A DNA stretch of 64,000 bases from Kiritimatiellia bacterium (GCA_017514235.1 JAFWKK010000036.1:1-64000); one strand, 5' to 3'; shown: positions 34,312 through 43,404, counted from the stretch's first letter. Notes: a model not told the origin generated them from the letters alone. Translations and numbers: made by a program.

Positions 34312-36312
34312 ATGAGAAGGATGTTTACGCTTGCCGCGGTGGCGGCGGCGCTTGCCGTTGGGGCCAGGGCCGATGGGCAGCCTTCGTCCGCCGAAGAGGC
34401 GGCCCTGGCGGCGCATGTGGCCGGCAGGGTGCTTCCGTGGGGTTCGACGCAGGTGGCGAGCGCGGGCTTCGCAATACGCGAGATCGGCGAGATGGACACT
34501 GCGTGCGACGACGCCTGGCGTTCGCTGAAGTCCAGGGCGGAGTACGATGCCTTCCGCCTGCGCATGAGGGAGAAGATGCTGGCGGCAATCGGCACCATGC
34601 CGGAGCGAACCCCGCTTAACGCCCGCACCGTGGCGACGTATCGCCGAGACGGCTACAGGATAGAGAAGGTGATTTTCGAGTCGATGCCTGGCGTGTTCGT
34701 GACGGCTAACCTGTTCGTGCCAGACGGCGAGGGCAGGAGGCCGACGCTCGTGATGAGCTGCGGGCACGCCAACGAGGGCAAGGATTGCAAGACGTATCTC
34801 CGGGCGTGCGTGATCGCCGTGAAGAGCGGATTCGTCACGCTCATGTTCGATCCGTATTACCAGGGCGAGCGCAGAACCTCCCTGCGCCGTAACTCCACGT
34901 GGTCGCACAACGAGATGGGCGTCCGCGCTTCGCTGATAGACTGGTCCGCTCCGCTCCTGCGCATCTGGGACGGCATGAGGGCCATAGACTACGTCGAGTC
35001 GCGTCCAGAGGTGGATGCTTCGCGCATCGGCTACATGGGGCAGTCAGGCGGCGGCACCATGACCGCCCTTATGGAGGCCGCCGACGGACGCATCAAGGCG
35101 GCGGCGCCGAGCTGTTTTCTTACGAGCCTGCGCGAGTTGTGCGTCCACATGGGCCCGCAAGACGGGGAGCAGAACATCTACGGACAGCTTGCGTTCGGCC
35201 TAAACCACACCGGATACGCTTTGATTCCGGACATACCTGTGGCCGTCACCTGCAAGTTCGCGGACATGTTCCCCTATGCCGGGGTGAGGACGCTCTTCGC
35301 GACCGTGCGTGCGCTTGAAGCGAACGTCGGCATCGGTGAGCGGGCCTTTCTCAACTGCGCGCCTGGCCCGCACGGCTGGACCGAGGCGACCGAGCAGTCG
35401 TCGGTAATGTATCTTGCGAAGCACCTCATGCCGGAACGCAGCGACCTTGCGATCGACCTTGAAGACCTATGGCAGCTCGACCTTGGCTTCGACATGTCGA
35501 GGGTCGACACGGGCCTTGCTGAGGATGAGTGCGGTTGCACCGAGGGCCGCACGACCGAGACCCTGACGGGCTGGCGCTCCATAATGGACATCATAGCCGA
35601 GCGCGCATCGAAGGCACGCGAGGCGCGCCGTCCGCTCGAAGCTGCTGCGGCCAAGGCGGACGCCGTGAGGCGCCTTGCCAAGGTGCGGCTTCCCGCCGAG
35701 ACCGGGTGCCGCGTGAAGGAGACTGGCGTTGCGCAAGTCGGCGGCTTCGAGGCTGTCCGTATCGTCGCGCAGTACCCGAAGACAGGGCACATGCTGCCGG
35801 CCGTTTGCGTTTCGAAGGCCGGGGAGTCCGGCTCGCCGGTGCTGATTGCCGCATGGGGCGACAGGGGGAAGGGGCTGGAAATGGCCAGGGAATATCTTGC
35901 CGCCGGGCGTACGGTCATGATTGCCGACGTCTCCGGCACGGGTGAGATCGGCAAGGCAAGCCACATTTTCTATGGGGCGAAGGATCGTCCCGACGAGGGC
36001 CTGGGTGCCATGTGCTACCTGATGGGCGAAACGCTGGTTGGGCGCCGTGCGACCGACATGCTCGTCCTGGCGGACGCGTTGTCGAAGCGGTGCGGCGGTG
36101 CGAAGCCGCTGCTAGTCGCTTCCGGTCCGCTAGCGATTCCGGCGGCTCACGCTTGCGCTGCGGACGCCGCGGCATGGTCTGGACTGGCGGTGAAGGACGC
36201 TCCGCCGTCGTGGCGGGACTGCGTGGAGGGCGGCGCGAAGCGCATGCAGATGACGTATTACGCCGACATCGTTCCTGCGGCTTACTTCGCTTACGACTGG
36301 ACGGAGCTGTAG
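34312..36312 (+). CDS. Secreted alpha/beta hydrolase, acetylxylan-esterase-like
   Basis: A 666-residue exported protein: signal peptide MRRMFTLAAVAAALAVGARA, then a helical lead-in and an alpha/beta hydrolase domain at about 95-370. Motifs: FVTANLFVPDGEGRRPTLVM, the nucleophile elbow in IGYMGQSGGGTMTAL (Ser in GQSGG), and the late NCAPGPHGWTE with the likely catalytic His. This resembles the CE7/CE15-like and Abhydrolase_7 esterases found in polysaccharide-degrading PVC and Bacteroidetes genomes. The C-terminal third (about 440-666) has a second hydrolase-like core (SPVLIAAWGDRGKGLEMARE) without an obvious GxSxG. AAGGAGGAG lies 7 bases before the ATG. Confidence 0.7.
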   Translation: MRRMFTLAAVAAALAVGARADGQPSSAEEAALAAHVAGRVLPWGSTQVASAGFAIREIGEMDTACDDAWRSLKSRAEYDAFRLRMREKMLAAIGTMPERTPLNARTVATYRRDGYRIEKVIFESMPGVFVTANLFVPDGEGRRPTLVMSCGHANEGKDCKTYLRACVIAVKSGFVTLMFDPYYQGERRTSLRRNSTWSHNEMGVRASLIDWSAPLLRIWDGMRAIDYVESRPEVDASRIGYMGQSGGGTMTALMEAADGRIKAAAPSCFLTSLRELCVHMGPQDGEQNIYGQLAFGLNHTGYALIPDIPVAVTCKFADMFPYAGVRTLFATVRALEANVGIGERAFLNCAPGPHGWTEATEQSSVMYLAKHLMPERSDLAIDLEDLWQLDLGFDMSRVDTGLAEDECGCTEGRTTETLTGWRSIMDIIAERASKAREARRPLEAAAAKADAVRRLAKVRLPAETGCRVKETGVAQVGGFEAVRIVAQYPKTGHMLPAVCVSKAGESGSPVLIAAWGDRGKGLEMAREYLAAGRTVMIADVSGTGEIGKASHIFYGAKDRPDEGLGAMCYLMGETLVGRRATDMLVLADALSKRCGGAKPLLVASGPLAIPAAHACAADAAAWSGLAVKDAPPSWRDCVEGGAKRMQMTYYADIVPAAYFAYDWTEL

Positions 36313-36336
36313 GGGCGACGCAACGCGCCGGATTTT

Positions 36337-36345
36337 TGGTATAAT
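36337..36345 (+). promoter_or_regulatory. Extended -10 promoter of the ExbB/ExbD/VWA operon
   Basis: TGGTATAAT at 36337-36345, with a T-rich stretch before it and no clear -35 box. Leader about 54 bases, including a CCCTG/CAGGG hairpin, ending in AGGAAAGGCAAGGCGG before the ATG at 36406. Confidence 0.6.
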
Positions 36346-36405
36346 TCACAAAAACGGCCCTGGCGGGCTACAGGGACAGGACCAATCAGGAAAGGCAAGG
36401 CGGAA

Positions 36406-36879
36406 ATGGGCGACATAACATTCGAGCAGGCATGGAACTTCGGCGGGCCCCTCATGTGGGTGCTTGCGTTCTTCTCGGTGATGGGGCTTGCGGTGGCGTT
36501 CTACCTCTGGTATTCCCAGCGTCGCGGCATTTGCGTGCCCGATGCCGTCTCGCGTATACGTGCGGCGAAGGATCCTGCAGCGGAAGGCGGACGCATAGCC
36601 GACCGTATGATGGCGTCGGTGGACTGGCTGGCAGACATCGCGGCGATCTCGCCGCTCGTCGGACTGCTGGGCACGGTGCTCGGAATGTTCCGCGCGTTCG
36701 GCGGCATCGCTTCCGACGTGGCCGCAGGCGCAAAGCCAGTGGTGCTGGCTCAGGGCGTCTCTCAGGCGATAGTTACGACCATCTTCGGCCTTGTCGTGGC
36801 CATACCCGCGCTTCTCGCCCATGCGTTCTTCCGCCGCCGCGCCCAGCGCCGCATAGCCGAGATCGAGGAGCTGGCATGA
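36406..36879 (+). CDS. ExbB/TolQ/MotA family proton-channel subunit (short)
   Basis: A 157-residue inner-membrane protein with three hydrophobic segments: PLMWVLAFFSVMGLAVAFYL, then ISPLVGLLGTVLGMFRAFGG and QAIVTTIFGLVVAIPALLAH. The pair in the second half is the MotA/TolQ/ExbB signature that forms the pentameric proton channel. It is shorter than E. coli ExbB (about 240 residues), mainly in the cytoplasmic loop. With the ExbD homologue downstream (ATGA overlap) it would convert proton motive force into motion of a periplasmic partner; here the likely partner is the TonB-anchored VWA protein at 39190. Confidence 0.88.
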   Translation: MGDITFEQAWNFGGPLMWVLAFFSVMGLAVAFYLWYSQRRGICVPDAVSRIRAAKDPAAEGGRIADRMMASVDWLADIAAISPLVGLLGTVLGMFRAFGGIASDVAAGAKPVVLAQGVSQAIVTTIFGLVVAIPALLAHAFFRRRAQRRIAEIEELA

Positions 36880-37295
36880 AGTTCGTCCGCCGAACAGCCT
36901 CCCGTGCGCCCGGACTGGCGCTGACGTCGATGCTCGACGTGATTTTCCTTCTGCTCTGTTTCTTTGTGACGGTCAGCGTATTCTCGCAGTGGGAGAACGA
37001 GATTTCGATCCAGCTGCCGTCGGCGGCAACCGCGAAGGAGCCGGACCGCCTTCCCGGGGAGATCGTGATCAACCTGTCGAAGGAGGGCAAGGTGACGGTC
37101 AACGGGCGCGAGCTTGCCCTGGACGAGCTGAAGTCCCGCCTGGCGCGCATCTCGAAGTTCTACCCCGGCCAGCCGGTTATCATCAGGGCGGACCGCTCCA
37201 CGGCCTACGATAAGCTCGTTGGCGTGATCGACACCTGCCGTGAGGCTGACGTGTGGAACTTCTCGCTCGCCACCGAGGGAGGGGAGGGCAAGTGA
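36876..37295 (+). CDS. ExbD/TolR family proton-channel subunit
   Basis: A 139-residue protein with one N-terminal membrane helix containing the essential Asp21 (LTSMLDVIFLLLCFFVTV), then a periplasmic domain with EIVINLSKEGKVTVNGRELA and PVIIRADRSTAYDKLVGVID, the usual ExbD/TolR pattern. It works with the ExbB homologue as stator. The start overlaps ExbB (ATGA) and its stop overlaps the TPR gene (GTGA). Length is typical. Confidence 0.9.
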   Translation: MKFVRRTASRAPGLALTSMLDVIFLLLCFFVTVSVFSQWENEISIQLPSAATAKEPDRLPGEIVINLSKEGKVTVNGRELALDELKSRLARISKFYPGQPVIIRADRSTAYDKLVGVIDTCREADVWNFSLATEGGEGK

Positions 37296-39193
37296 CTCTC
37301 GCGGCCCTGGTGTTGGCGATCGCGGTGCTGCCGTCCGACAGGCTGGCGATGGCCGACCGTCTCTTCAACCGCGGGCGCTATGCTGATGCGGAGGCGGAGT
37401 ACCGTGCGCTTTCCGGCGCGAAGGGAGTTGCGGCCGACGAGTTGCTGTTCAGGCTGGCGGAGTGCGATCGTGTTGCCGGACGCAACGATGCCGCGCGTCG
37501 CGGATACGCCGAGATATTCAACCGCTATCCTGATTCGCGGCACGCCTCGCGGTCGCGGTTCATGTACGCGATGGGAGCGAGGGGAGCCGAGCGCACGCAT
37601 CTGCTGGCCGAGCTAGATTCCGACCGCGTCGCGACCGACGTGCGGGCCGCTGCGCTCTACTACTTGGGTTCGGAGACCGCCGACACGGAGGTTCTTGCCC
37701 GTTGCGTGAAGTTGGAGCCCAAGGGCAAGTACGCCCCTTACGCCAACCTTAAGATAGGAACGAAGTTCACCTCGTCGGACGACCCGGCCGTGCGCCGCAA
37801 GGGCGTGGAGACGCTGCTCGGGATCGCCTTCACGGGCGGCCCGATGGGCGCAGAGGCGCTTTATCTGGCAGCCCTGCAGTGCTACCGCGACCGCCGCTAC
37901 GGCGAGGCCGGCAGCCTCTTCCGGCGCTACCGCAAGCTGTACCCGTCGGGCGAGCACGCCGACGAGACGCGAACGATGTCAGTCTGGTGCGATTTTCTCG
38001 AAGGCCGGTACGCTGACGCGGCTGCGGCCTGCGGCAAGGGCGAGTCGGACGACCTTGCCTACATACGTGCGGCCTGCGCCTATGCGACGGGCGACAACGC
38101 GCGGGCGCTGGCCCTGTTCAAGAAGTACCTGGAAGATTACCCGGAAGGGCATTACCGGTCGGACGCCGAGCTTCCTGTGGCGCGCATAGAGTTCGAGGCG
38201 GCTCGCAAGGGCGACGATTCCGCGAAGACGGTTGAGACGGCGCGCCGCAGCTTCGGGCTGTCGAAGCTGGCGTCCGACCAGATACGGTTGGCGTGGGCCT
38301 ATGAGAAGGCGGGCAAGGCAGAGGCGGCCGCCGAGGAGTACGCGCAAGTTGCGAAGAAGTTTCCCGGCACGGACGAGGCGGCCGAGGCGATGTTCCGCCG
38401 GGCGATGATCGCGGCGGCGGCCGGCAACTGGTCTGGCGCGGAACTGGCGCTTGCGGAGGCGCTGGCGACGGGCCGCCTCGGGAAACGCAAGGCAGAGGCG
38501 CTCTACTGGCGCGGCGTGGCCGCCATGAAGCTCGGGCACGAGGAGACCGGCGCAGGGTTCCTGCGCGAGGCGATAGAGTCCGGGCTTTCGCTGGACGAGG
38601 CCCGCGAGGCGAAACTGATGGTAGCCGACTTCGACTACAAGTCCGGCAGGCTTGATGCGGCGCGGTCCGCATATTCCGAGCTGGTCCGCGACGGCGCCTG
38701 CGCGCGCATGAGCGCGTCGCGCATGCTTTCCGTAGGGCGGTTCCTCGGCGGGGCCGAGGCCGAGACATGCGCGCGGGAGCTCGCGAAAAGCGACGCGGCG
38801 GAATGGCGGCAGGCCGGCTGGGCGTTGCTCGGCTCGTGCGAGGAGAGCCGCGAGTCATATGCGGCCGCCATCGACGCCTACCGCAAGTGCCTGGCCGAGC
38901 CAGCCAGGACCGAGGCTGCGGCCGACGCGGCGCTGCGTCTCGGCAAGCTTGAGTTCCGCGCCGGTGAGTTCGCGGCGGCGGAAAACACGCTGAAGAAGGC
39001 GATAGCGCTGAATGCCTCCAACGCCCGCGCCCGCGCCGAGGCTTACGTCACCCTTGCGAAGAACGCGGAACAGGGCGGCGACGTGCAGTCGGCATGCGCA
39101 TACGCCACGGTTGTCGTGTCGCTGTTCGACGACGAGGCCCTGTGCGCCGAGGCGAAGCGGATACTTGCCGCGCATCCGGAGGCCGCGAAATGA
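37292..39193 (+). CDS. Periplasmic tetratricopeptide-repeat protein of the ExbBD-VWA operon
   Basis: A 633-residue protein starting at GTG 37292, which overlaps the ExbD stop. A short hydrophobic N-terminus (LAALVLAIAVLPSDRLAMA) is probably a signal peptide. The rest is about a dozen TPR-like helical pairs: LFNRGRYADAEAEYRALSGA, AARRGYAEIFNRYPDSRHAS, EAGSLFRRYRKLYPSGEHAD, ALALFKKYLEDYPEGHYRSD, KAEAAAEEYAQVAKKFPGTD, AAENTLKKAIALNASNARAR. This resembles the YbgF/Bam-type TPR proteins that accompany Tol and TonB systems, but much longer. It probably organises the envelope complex in the periplasm; the partner is inferred from the operon. Confidence 0.75.
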   Translation: MTLAALVLAIAVLPSDRLAMADRLFNRGRYADAEAEYRALSGAKGVAADELLFRLAECDRVAGRNDAARRGYAEIFNRYPDSRHASRSRFMYAMGARGAERTHLLAELDSDRVATDVRAAALYYLGSETADTEVLARCVKLEPKGKYAPYANLKIGTKFTSSDDPAVRRKGVETLLGIAFTGGPMGAEALYLAALQCYRDRRYGEAGSLFRRYRKLYPSGEHADETRTMSVWCDFLEGRYADAAAACGKGESDDLAYIRAACAYATGDNARALALFKKYLEDYPEGHYRSDAELPVARIEFEAARKGDDSAKTVETARRSFGLSKLASDQIRLAWAYEKAGKAEAAAEEYAQVAKKFPGTDEAAEAMFRRAMIAAAAGNWSGAELALAEALATGRLGKRKAEALYWRGVAAMKLGHEETGAGFLREAIESGLSLDEAREAKLMVADFDYKSGRLDAARSAYSELVRDGACARMSASRMLSVGRFLGGAEAETCARELAKSDAAEWRQAGWALLGSCEESRESYAAAIDAYRKCLAEPARTEAAADAALRLGKLEFRAGEFAAAENTLKKAIALNASNARARAEAYVTLAKNAEQGGDVQSACAYATVVVSLFDDEALCAEAKRILAAHPEAAK

Positions 39194-40836
39194 CGAAGGA
39201 GCGCCGCGAGGAAGCCGTGCTCGTGGCAGTCGCGGCGTCGGTGGCGATACACGTCGCGCTGATGCTGCTCGTGCGGCCCCATGTCATGACGCATGTCGTG
39301 ACAGATGCGACGAGGCACGTCCGCCACCCGCCGATGCGCGTCGTCAAGGCGGAGCAAAGGCCGGACCCGGTCGGCATCGGCGCGCTGGAGGATTTGCAGG
39401 CGGCGAAGGACGCGCCCGTCGCGGCCGTGGCGGTTCCCGTGGCCGAGGCCGTGGCCGACGGGCCTGTACGCGCGCCTGACGCGCCGGCACCGTCGGCAGT
39501 GGACGACACCGTGCCTCCGCCGCCGAAGGCCCCGGTGTTCGACGTGAGTCCCGTGAAGACAGGCGGCAAGGACGCCGCGGGAGGCGTCGCCGTTCCGATC
39601 ACGCGCATCGAGACGCCTGAGGCTGCCGCAGCTGCGGATTCCGCGCCGACGTTCTCGGTCGAGGTCCCGAAAACGGTGGTTCGCGAGGCCCCGCCCCCGC
39701 CGTCAGTTCCGCCAGCAGTCGCCGCCAGCGACCCGGTCGAGGCCCTGGGACCTGCGAAGATCATGCGCGAAGAGGCGTCGCGCGCCGCCCCTCCTCCCTC
39801 GTTCACTCCGGCGGCGGAAGTCTATGAGAAGGTAGACGAGCAGGTCGTTGCCGCAGAGAAGAAGGCGGTGAGCGCGCTTGTCGCCGCAGAGGACGCGAAG
39901 GAGCTCTCGAAGGCCGTCAACGCCGTCATGACTGCGACTGCCAAAGACGGATGGACGTATTTTCGCGTGATGCTCTCCCCGCGCGCCTCGCTGTCGGTCG
40001 TGCCCAAGGACTTCGTGGTGCTGATCGACGCGTCCGGGTCCATCGGCAAGGACAGAATGGCGTCGATACGCGGCGCGGCGCGGCGGATCCTGCGCAGCGC
40101 GGCGAACTCCGACGACCGCTTCAACCTCGTCGCGTTCCGCGACAGGTTCTCGTATGCGTTCCGCCAATGGCAGGAATGCACCAAGTCTTCCTTTGACGCG
40201 GCGGACAGGTGGATCGACAACCTGGCCGCTCACGGTCGCACCGACGTGTTCTCCACCATCAGTTCGGTGCTGACGCTGCCGCGCGACCCGACGCGTCCGC
40301 TGATTGCGCTCGTAGTCACCGACGGAGAGGCGAACGAGGGCGTGAGCGACACGGGGGAGATACTGTCAAAGTTCACGGCGCTCAACGACGGGCTGATCTC
40401 CGTCTACATGTACGGAGTTAAGACGTCGGCCAACCGTGCGCTCATAGACGTGCTCACGCGCGGCAACCGTGGCGAGAGCCTCATCTTCGACGGCTGGCAG
40501 AGGCGGCGGGCCGGCAGCGGCATAGAGGGCCTCACCGAGCGCTTCCGCGACCCGGTGCTGACCGACCTGCGCATCGTGTTCGCGTCCGGCACGCGTGCCG
40601 AGGCGTATCCGCGGCTCTTGCGCAACCTCTATCGCGGCGGGACGCTTGCGTTCGTCGGGCGGGTGCCGTCCGGCACGAAGGAGGTCGCGTTCTCCCTGAA
40701 GGGCCTGAACGGGAAGGACGCGTATGAGGGCTTCTTCAAGCTGCCGCTTGGAACGGCGCCCGCCGATCCGTCCGTTGCGGCCGCATGGAACGAGGAGCTG
40801 TCCATCGACAAGAGGCTTGGGTCGCATGCGAAATAG
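39190..40836 (+). CDS. TonB-anchored von Willebrand A (VWA) domain protein
   Basis: A 548-residue protein. The N-terminus has one membrane helix (about 9-28) with the TonB/TolA-type S17-x3-H21 pair (ASVAIHVALML), the pair that in TonB interacts with ExbBD. Residues about 35-215 are a Pro/Ala/Val-rich spacer like that of TonB. Instead of a TonB C-terminal domain there is a VWA domain (about 270-470) with an intact MIDAS: D280-x-S282-x-S284 (LIDASGSIGKD), the Thr in HGRTDVFST and the Asp in VTDGEANEG. A beta-rich tail (VLTDLRIVFASG, NLYRGGTLAFVGRVPSGTKE) follows. Last gene of the ExbB-ExbD-TPR operon; ATGA overlap. It would present an energised, metal-dependent ligand-binding head in the periplasm or near the outer membrane. 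Confidence 0.8.
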   Translation: MTKERREEAVLVAVAASVAIHVALMLLVRPHVMTHVVTDATRHVRHPPMRVVKAEQRPDPVGIGALEDLQAAKDAPVAAVAVPVAEAVADGPVRAPDAPAPSAVDDTVPPPPKAPVFDVSPVKTGGKDAAGGVAVPITRIETPEAAAAADSAPTFSVEVPKTVVREAPPPPSVPPAVAASDPVEALGPAKIMREEASRAAPPPSFTPAAEVYEKVDEQVVAAEKKAVSALVAAEDAKELSKAVNAVMTATAKDGWTYFRVMLSPRASLSVVPKDFVVLIDASGSIGKDRMASIRGAARRILRSAANSDDRFNLVAFRDRFSYAFRQWQECTKSSFDAADRWIDNLAAHGRTDVFSTISSVLTLPRDPTRPLIALVVTDGEANEGVSDTGEILSKFTALNDGLISVYMYGVKTSANRALIDVLTRGNRGESLIFDGWQRRRAGSGIEGLTERFRDPVLTDLRIVFASGTRAEAYPRLLRNLYRGGTLAFVGRVPSGTKEVAFSLKGLNGKDAYEGFFKLPLGTAPADPSVAAAWNEELSIDKRLGSHAK

Positions 40837-40863
40837 ACGACGTGAAAGGGTTGGTGCTCTCGC

Positions 40864-40893
40864 TTGCCGAGAGACGCGGACTTGTGGTATAAT
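40864..40893 (+). promoter_or_regulatory. Promoter of the pseudopilin cluster
   Basis: TTGCCG at 40864-40869, 18 bases, TATAAT at 40888-40893 preceded by TGG. The ATG at 40904 is 10 bases after the -10 box, so the leader is at most a few bases. Confidence 0.6.
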
Positions 40894-40903
40894 CTCACTT
40901 GGC

Positions 40904-42077
40904 ATGAGAAGGGCATTCACACTCGTCGAGCTGCTTGTGGTGGTGGTGGTGATCGTCACGCTGATGGCGATTGCTCTTCCGATCTGGCAGCGTTGGCTCG
41001 CAATCGACGTTCAAGTCACGTACGATCAACCGCATGCAGCGGCTCGAAAACTGCCTTTCGGGATATTACGCCGCATACGGAAGTTATCCGCCGGTCGCCT
41101 TGCACGGCAGCCGAGACTACACTCTCAGGGTCGACGGCCACGGCATACAGCAGGAAAACCGCCATGAGCCGGACCTTGACTGGAGGCGCGTCGAAGCGGC
41201 TTGCCGCAGCCAGCCGGTCGGAATGAGCTTCCCGTTCTCGAGCCAGGATGTCGCCAGCTACGTCGAGGAGATTTCCAGGCTGCTGATGGAAAAGGCCAAC
41301 TCCAACGAGGCCCGCTACAAGAACTTCAGGGACAACGAGGCTCTCAAGTACGGCTTCTTCGCCCTTACCGGCAACTCACAGATACAGAGCAAGTCCAAGT
41401 ATTCGTCATGGTCGCAGGTGCAGGTGTTCAAGCTTGGGCTCATGAGTTACCTGTTGCCGCGGCTTCTGGTGATATTTAACGTCCAGTCCGGTTCCGGCAG
41501 CGCACCTTCCGGGTTCAGCCAGCTGTTCTCGAAACAGAATCAGTGGACCATGTGCAACGAGCTGCCGTGCGACTTCTCCACCGGCCAGCCGTATGCCAGC
41601 TGGGACGACGTGATCAGGGACATGTGGAGCAGAAACGACCGGTGGAAGATCGCCGCCCTTCCGTCCCAGGCGGTCTGTGCGCGCTGGATGCCCAACCTGG
41701 AGGGGATCGTCGCGGGCGCGTCCTACAGCCGCATGTTTTACGGCGTGCGCCCCTACGACACCGTACACGGCTCATACGTGGTCTCTGCCGACACGGTCAA
41801 TCCTACGCTGTACTCGGCTGGCGACTCGCAGAGCGGCGGCGACAACTACTCGCAGCAGTATCTGCTCGACAACATGACTGTCTTGGACGGGTGGGCCCAC
41901 GAATTCTACTACTATTCGCCCTCGCCGCACCAGTCCTACACGCTGTGGAGCGCGGGCCCGAACGGCAGGACGTTCCCGCCGTGGGTGACGGACGAGGAGC
42001 TTTCGCAGCTCAGAAGCTCCGATCGCACGACGGCACAGTCGTGGATCGCCGACGACATCGTGCATCTGAAGAACTGA
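40904..42077 (+). pseudogene. Prepilin-type protein, frameshifted after the N-terminal helix
   Basis: The gene starts MRRAFTLVELLVVVVVIVTL with the prepilin cleavage site (A/FTLVE) and membrane helix, in the frame of base 40904. After LMAI (codon ending 40972) that frame goes astray and stops at 41167. The expected continuation LFRSGSVGSQSTFKSRTINR, then MQRLENCLSGYYAAYGSYPP, lies in the +1 frame from 40974 and runs to TGA 42077. One extra base near 40973 therefore splits it. The C-terminal part is about 367 residues and ends near a LWSAGPNGRTFP loop. Either a real disruption, a programmed shift or an assembly error; no homopolymer lies at the site. It heads the pseudopilin cluster. Confidence 0.75.
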
Positions 42078-42097
42078 GAAGGGTTGGGAGGTTCGGA

Positions 42098-42733
42098 ATG
42101 TTGAGAAAGAAGGTTCAGAGGTTTTCGCTTCCTGGCTTCACCTTGATCGAGATGCTGGTGGTGATGGGCATTCTGGCCATTCTCATCGGCGCGGGCATGA
42201 CCACGTTCTCGGCGGCTACGAAGAAGGCGCAGCAGGCCCGCGCCCGCGAGGTCGTGAGCAACGTGGCGACAGCCCTTGAGGCCATATACCAGCGCGAAGG
42301 GAGCTTTCCGCGGCGTGTGCTCAGCACCGGCGGCCGTGACGGCGAGATGACCGACGACGTGGCCTACGAGCTGGCGAAGCGAAACGTGATGACGCTGACA
42401 TACGACAGCAGCAAGAAGAAGACCGTAGGCGCCGACAGCTGCGGCATACTTACGCCGTGGGGGCAGGACACGGTGAAGCGCAAGGGCAACAGGGGCGTCT
42501 CTGACAGCACGAAGGTGCCGTCGGGCGGCACGATCAAGGACCACCGCATCCACTTCGCGGTCGACACCGAGGGCTTGGGCTATGTCAATGCGTCGGTCGG
42601 CGGCGAAACGGTGAAGATACGTGCTTCCGCCGTGGCATGGAGCTGCGGAAGGGACGGCAAGATCGAGAAGTACACCGACGGGCTTCGGCGCGACAACTGC
42701 TACAGCTGGAGCCGCCAGCAGGTTGAGAAGTGA
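42098..42733 (+). CDS. Prepilin-type (pseudopilin) protein 2
   Basis: A 211-residue type II secretion/type IV pilus-like pseudopilin. The leader ends SLPG/FTLIEMLVVMGILAIL with Gly at -1 and Glu at +5, cleaved and N-methylated by a prepilin peptidase not present in the window. The helix continues ATKKAQQARAREVVSNVATALEAIYQREG, the GspG-like spine. The C-terminal domain ends with AWSCGRDGKIEKYTDG, comparable to the calcium loop of GspG. GGGAGG lies about 6 bases before the ATG. Confidence 0.85.
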   Translation: MLRKKVQRFSLPGFTLIEMLVVMGILAILIGAGMTTFSAATKKAQQARAREVVSNVATALEAIYQREGSFPRRVLSTGGRDGEMTDDVAYELAKRNVMTLTYDSSKKKTVGADSCGILTPWGQDTVKRKGNRGVSDSTKVPSGGTIKDHRIHFAVDTEGLGYVNASVGGETVKIRASAVAWSCGRDGKIEKYTDGLRRDNCYSWSRQQVEK

Positions 42734-42753
42734 CAAGGGGGAGCTAAAGAAAG

Positions 42754-43404
42754 ATGACTAGGGGAACTGGTAGAAAGGGACTGTCGGCAGGCTTCACCAT
42801 CGTCGAGCTTTTGGTGGTGATCTCCATCATCGGCATTCTGCTCGGCATCGTGACGACGGCTGCCACGGGTTCGATCAAGAACGGGCGTTCGCGCCGCGCC
42901 GAGGCGATGGCCAACGCCCTGCAGCAGGCGATCGCGGCGTACTACGCGCAAGAGGGCCGCTGGCCGGATGCGATCGAGTCGCGTAGCGGCAGCATGGGCA
43001 ACAAGACCAAGTACACGTTCACCGCCACCGAGGCCGACCAGATATTCCGCGACGTCGTCCGCAAGTCGGTAGGCACTGGCGCGTCGCGTCCGCTCGTCGA
43101 CGCCTCTGCGCTTTTCGTGGCGAACGCAAGCCGGGTGCGCGGCGACGGTTGCTTCGACGTGCACGGCGACAAGAGCTGCACGGCGTACTGCGGCGATCAG
43201 CACTGCATAAACGGCGTCGACTTCTCGCTTGCCGCCAACAAGGACTCGAAGGTGCACGTTCCGCTCAGCAACATGGCGTTCGGCTGGCAGGGCCGAACCA
43301 ACGGCAAGTTCTGCCGCTTCTGGATAACGTACAACTCGCAGACCGACTCCGTGAGCGTGTCGCGCAAGCACCCTGAGAAGAGCTATCCTGCCGACTGGGA
43401 GTGA
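42754..43404 (+). CDS. Prepilin-type (pseudopilin) protein 3
   Basis: A 216-residue pseudopilin with leader ending LSAG/FTIVELLVVISIIGIL (Gly -1, Glu +5), then a helix with SRRAEAMANALQQAIAAYYAQEG. The C-terminal domain contains two Cys-rich points (GDGCFDVHGDKSCTAYCGDQ and HCIN) that may form disulfides after export. A GGGGGAG ribosome site precedes the ATG. It lies between two other prepilin genes and likely belongs to the same assembly. Confidence 0.85.
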   Translation: MTRGTGRKGLSAGFTIVELLVVISIIGILLGIVTTAATGSIKNGRSRRAEAMANALQQAIAAYYAQEGRWPDAIESRSGSMGNKTKYTFTATEADQIFRDVVRKSVGTGASRPLVDASALFVANASRVRGDGCFDVHGDKSCTAYCGDQHCINGVDFSLAANKDSKVHVPLSNMAFGWQGRTNGKFCRFWITYNSQTDSVSVSRKHPEKSYPADWE

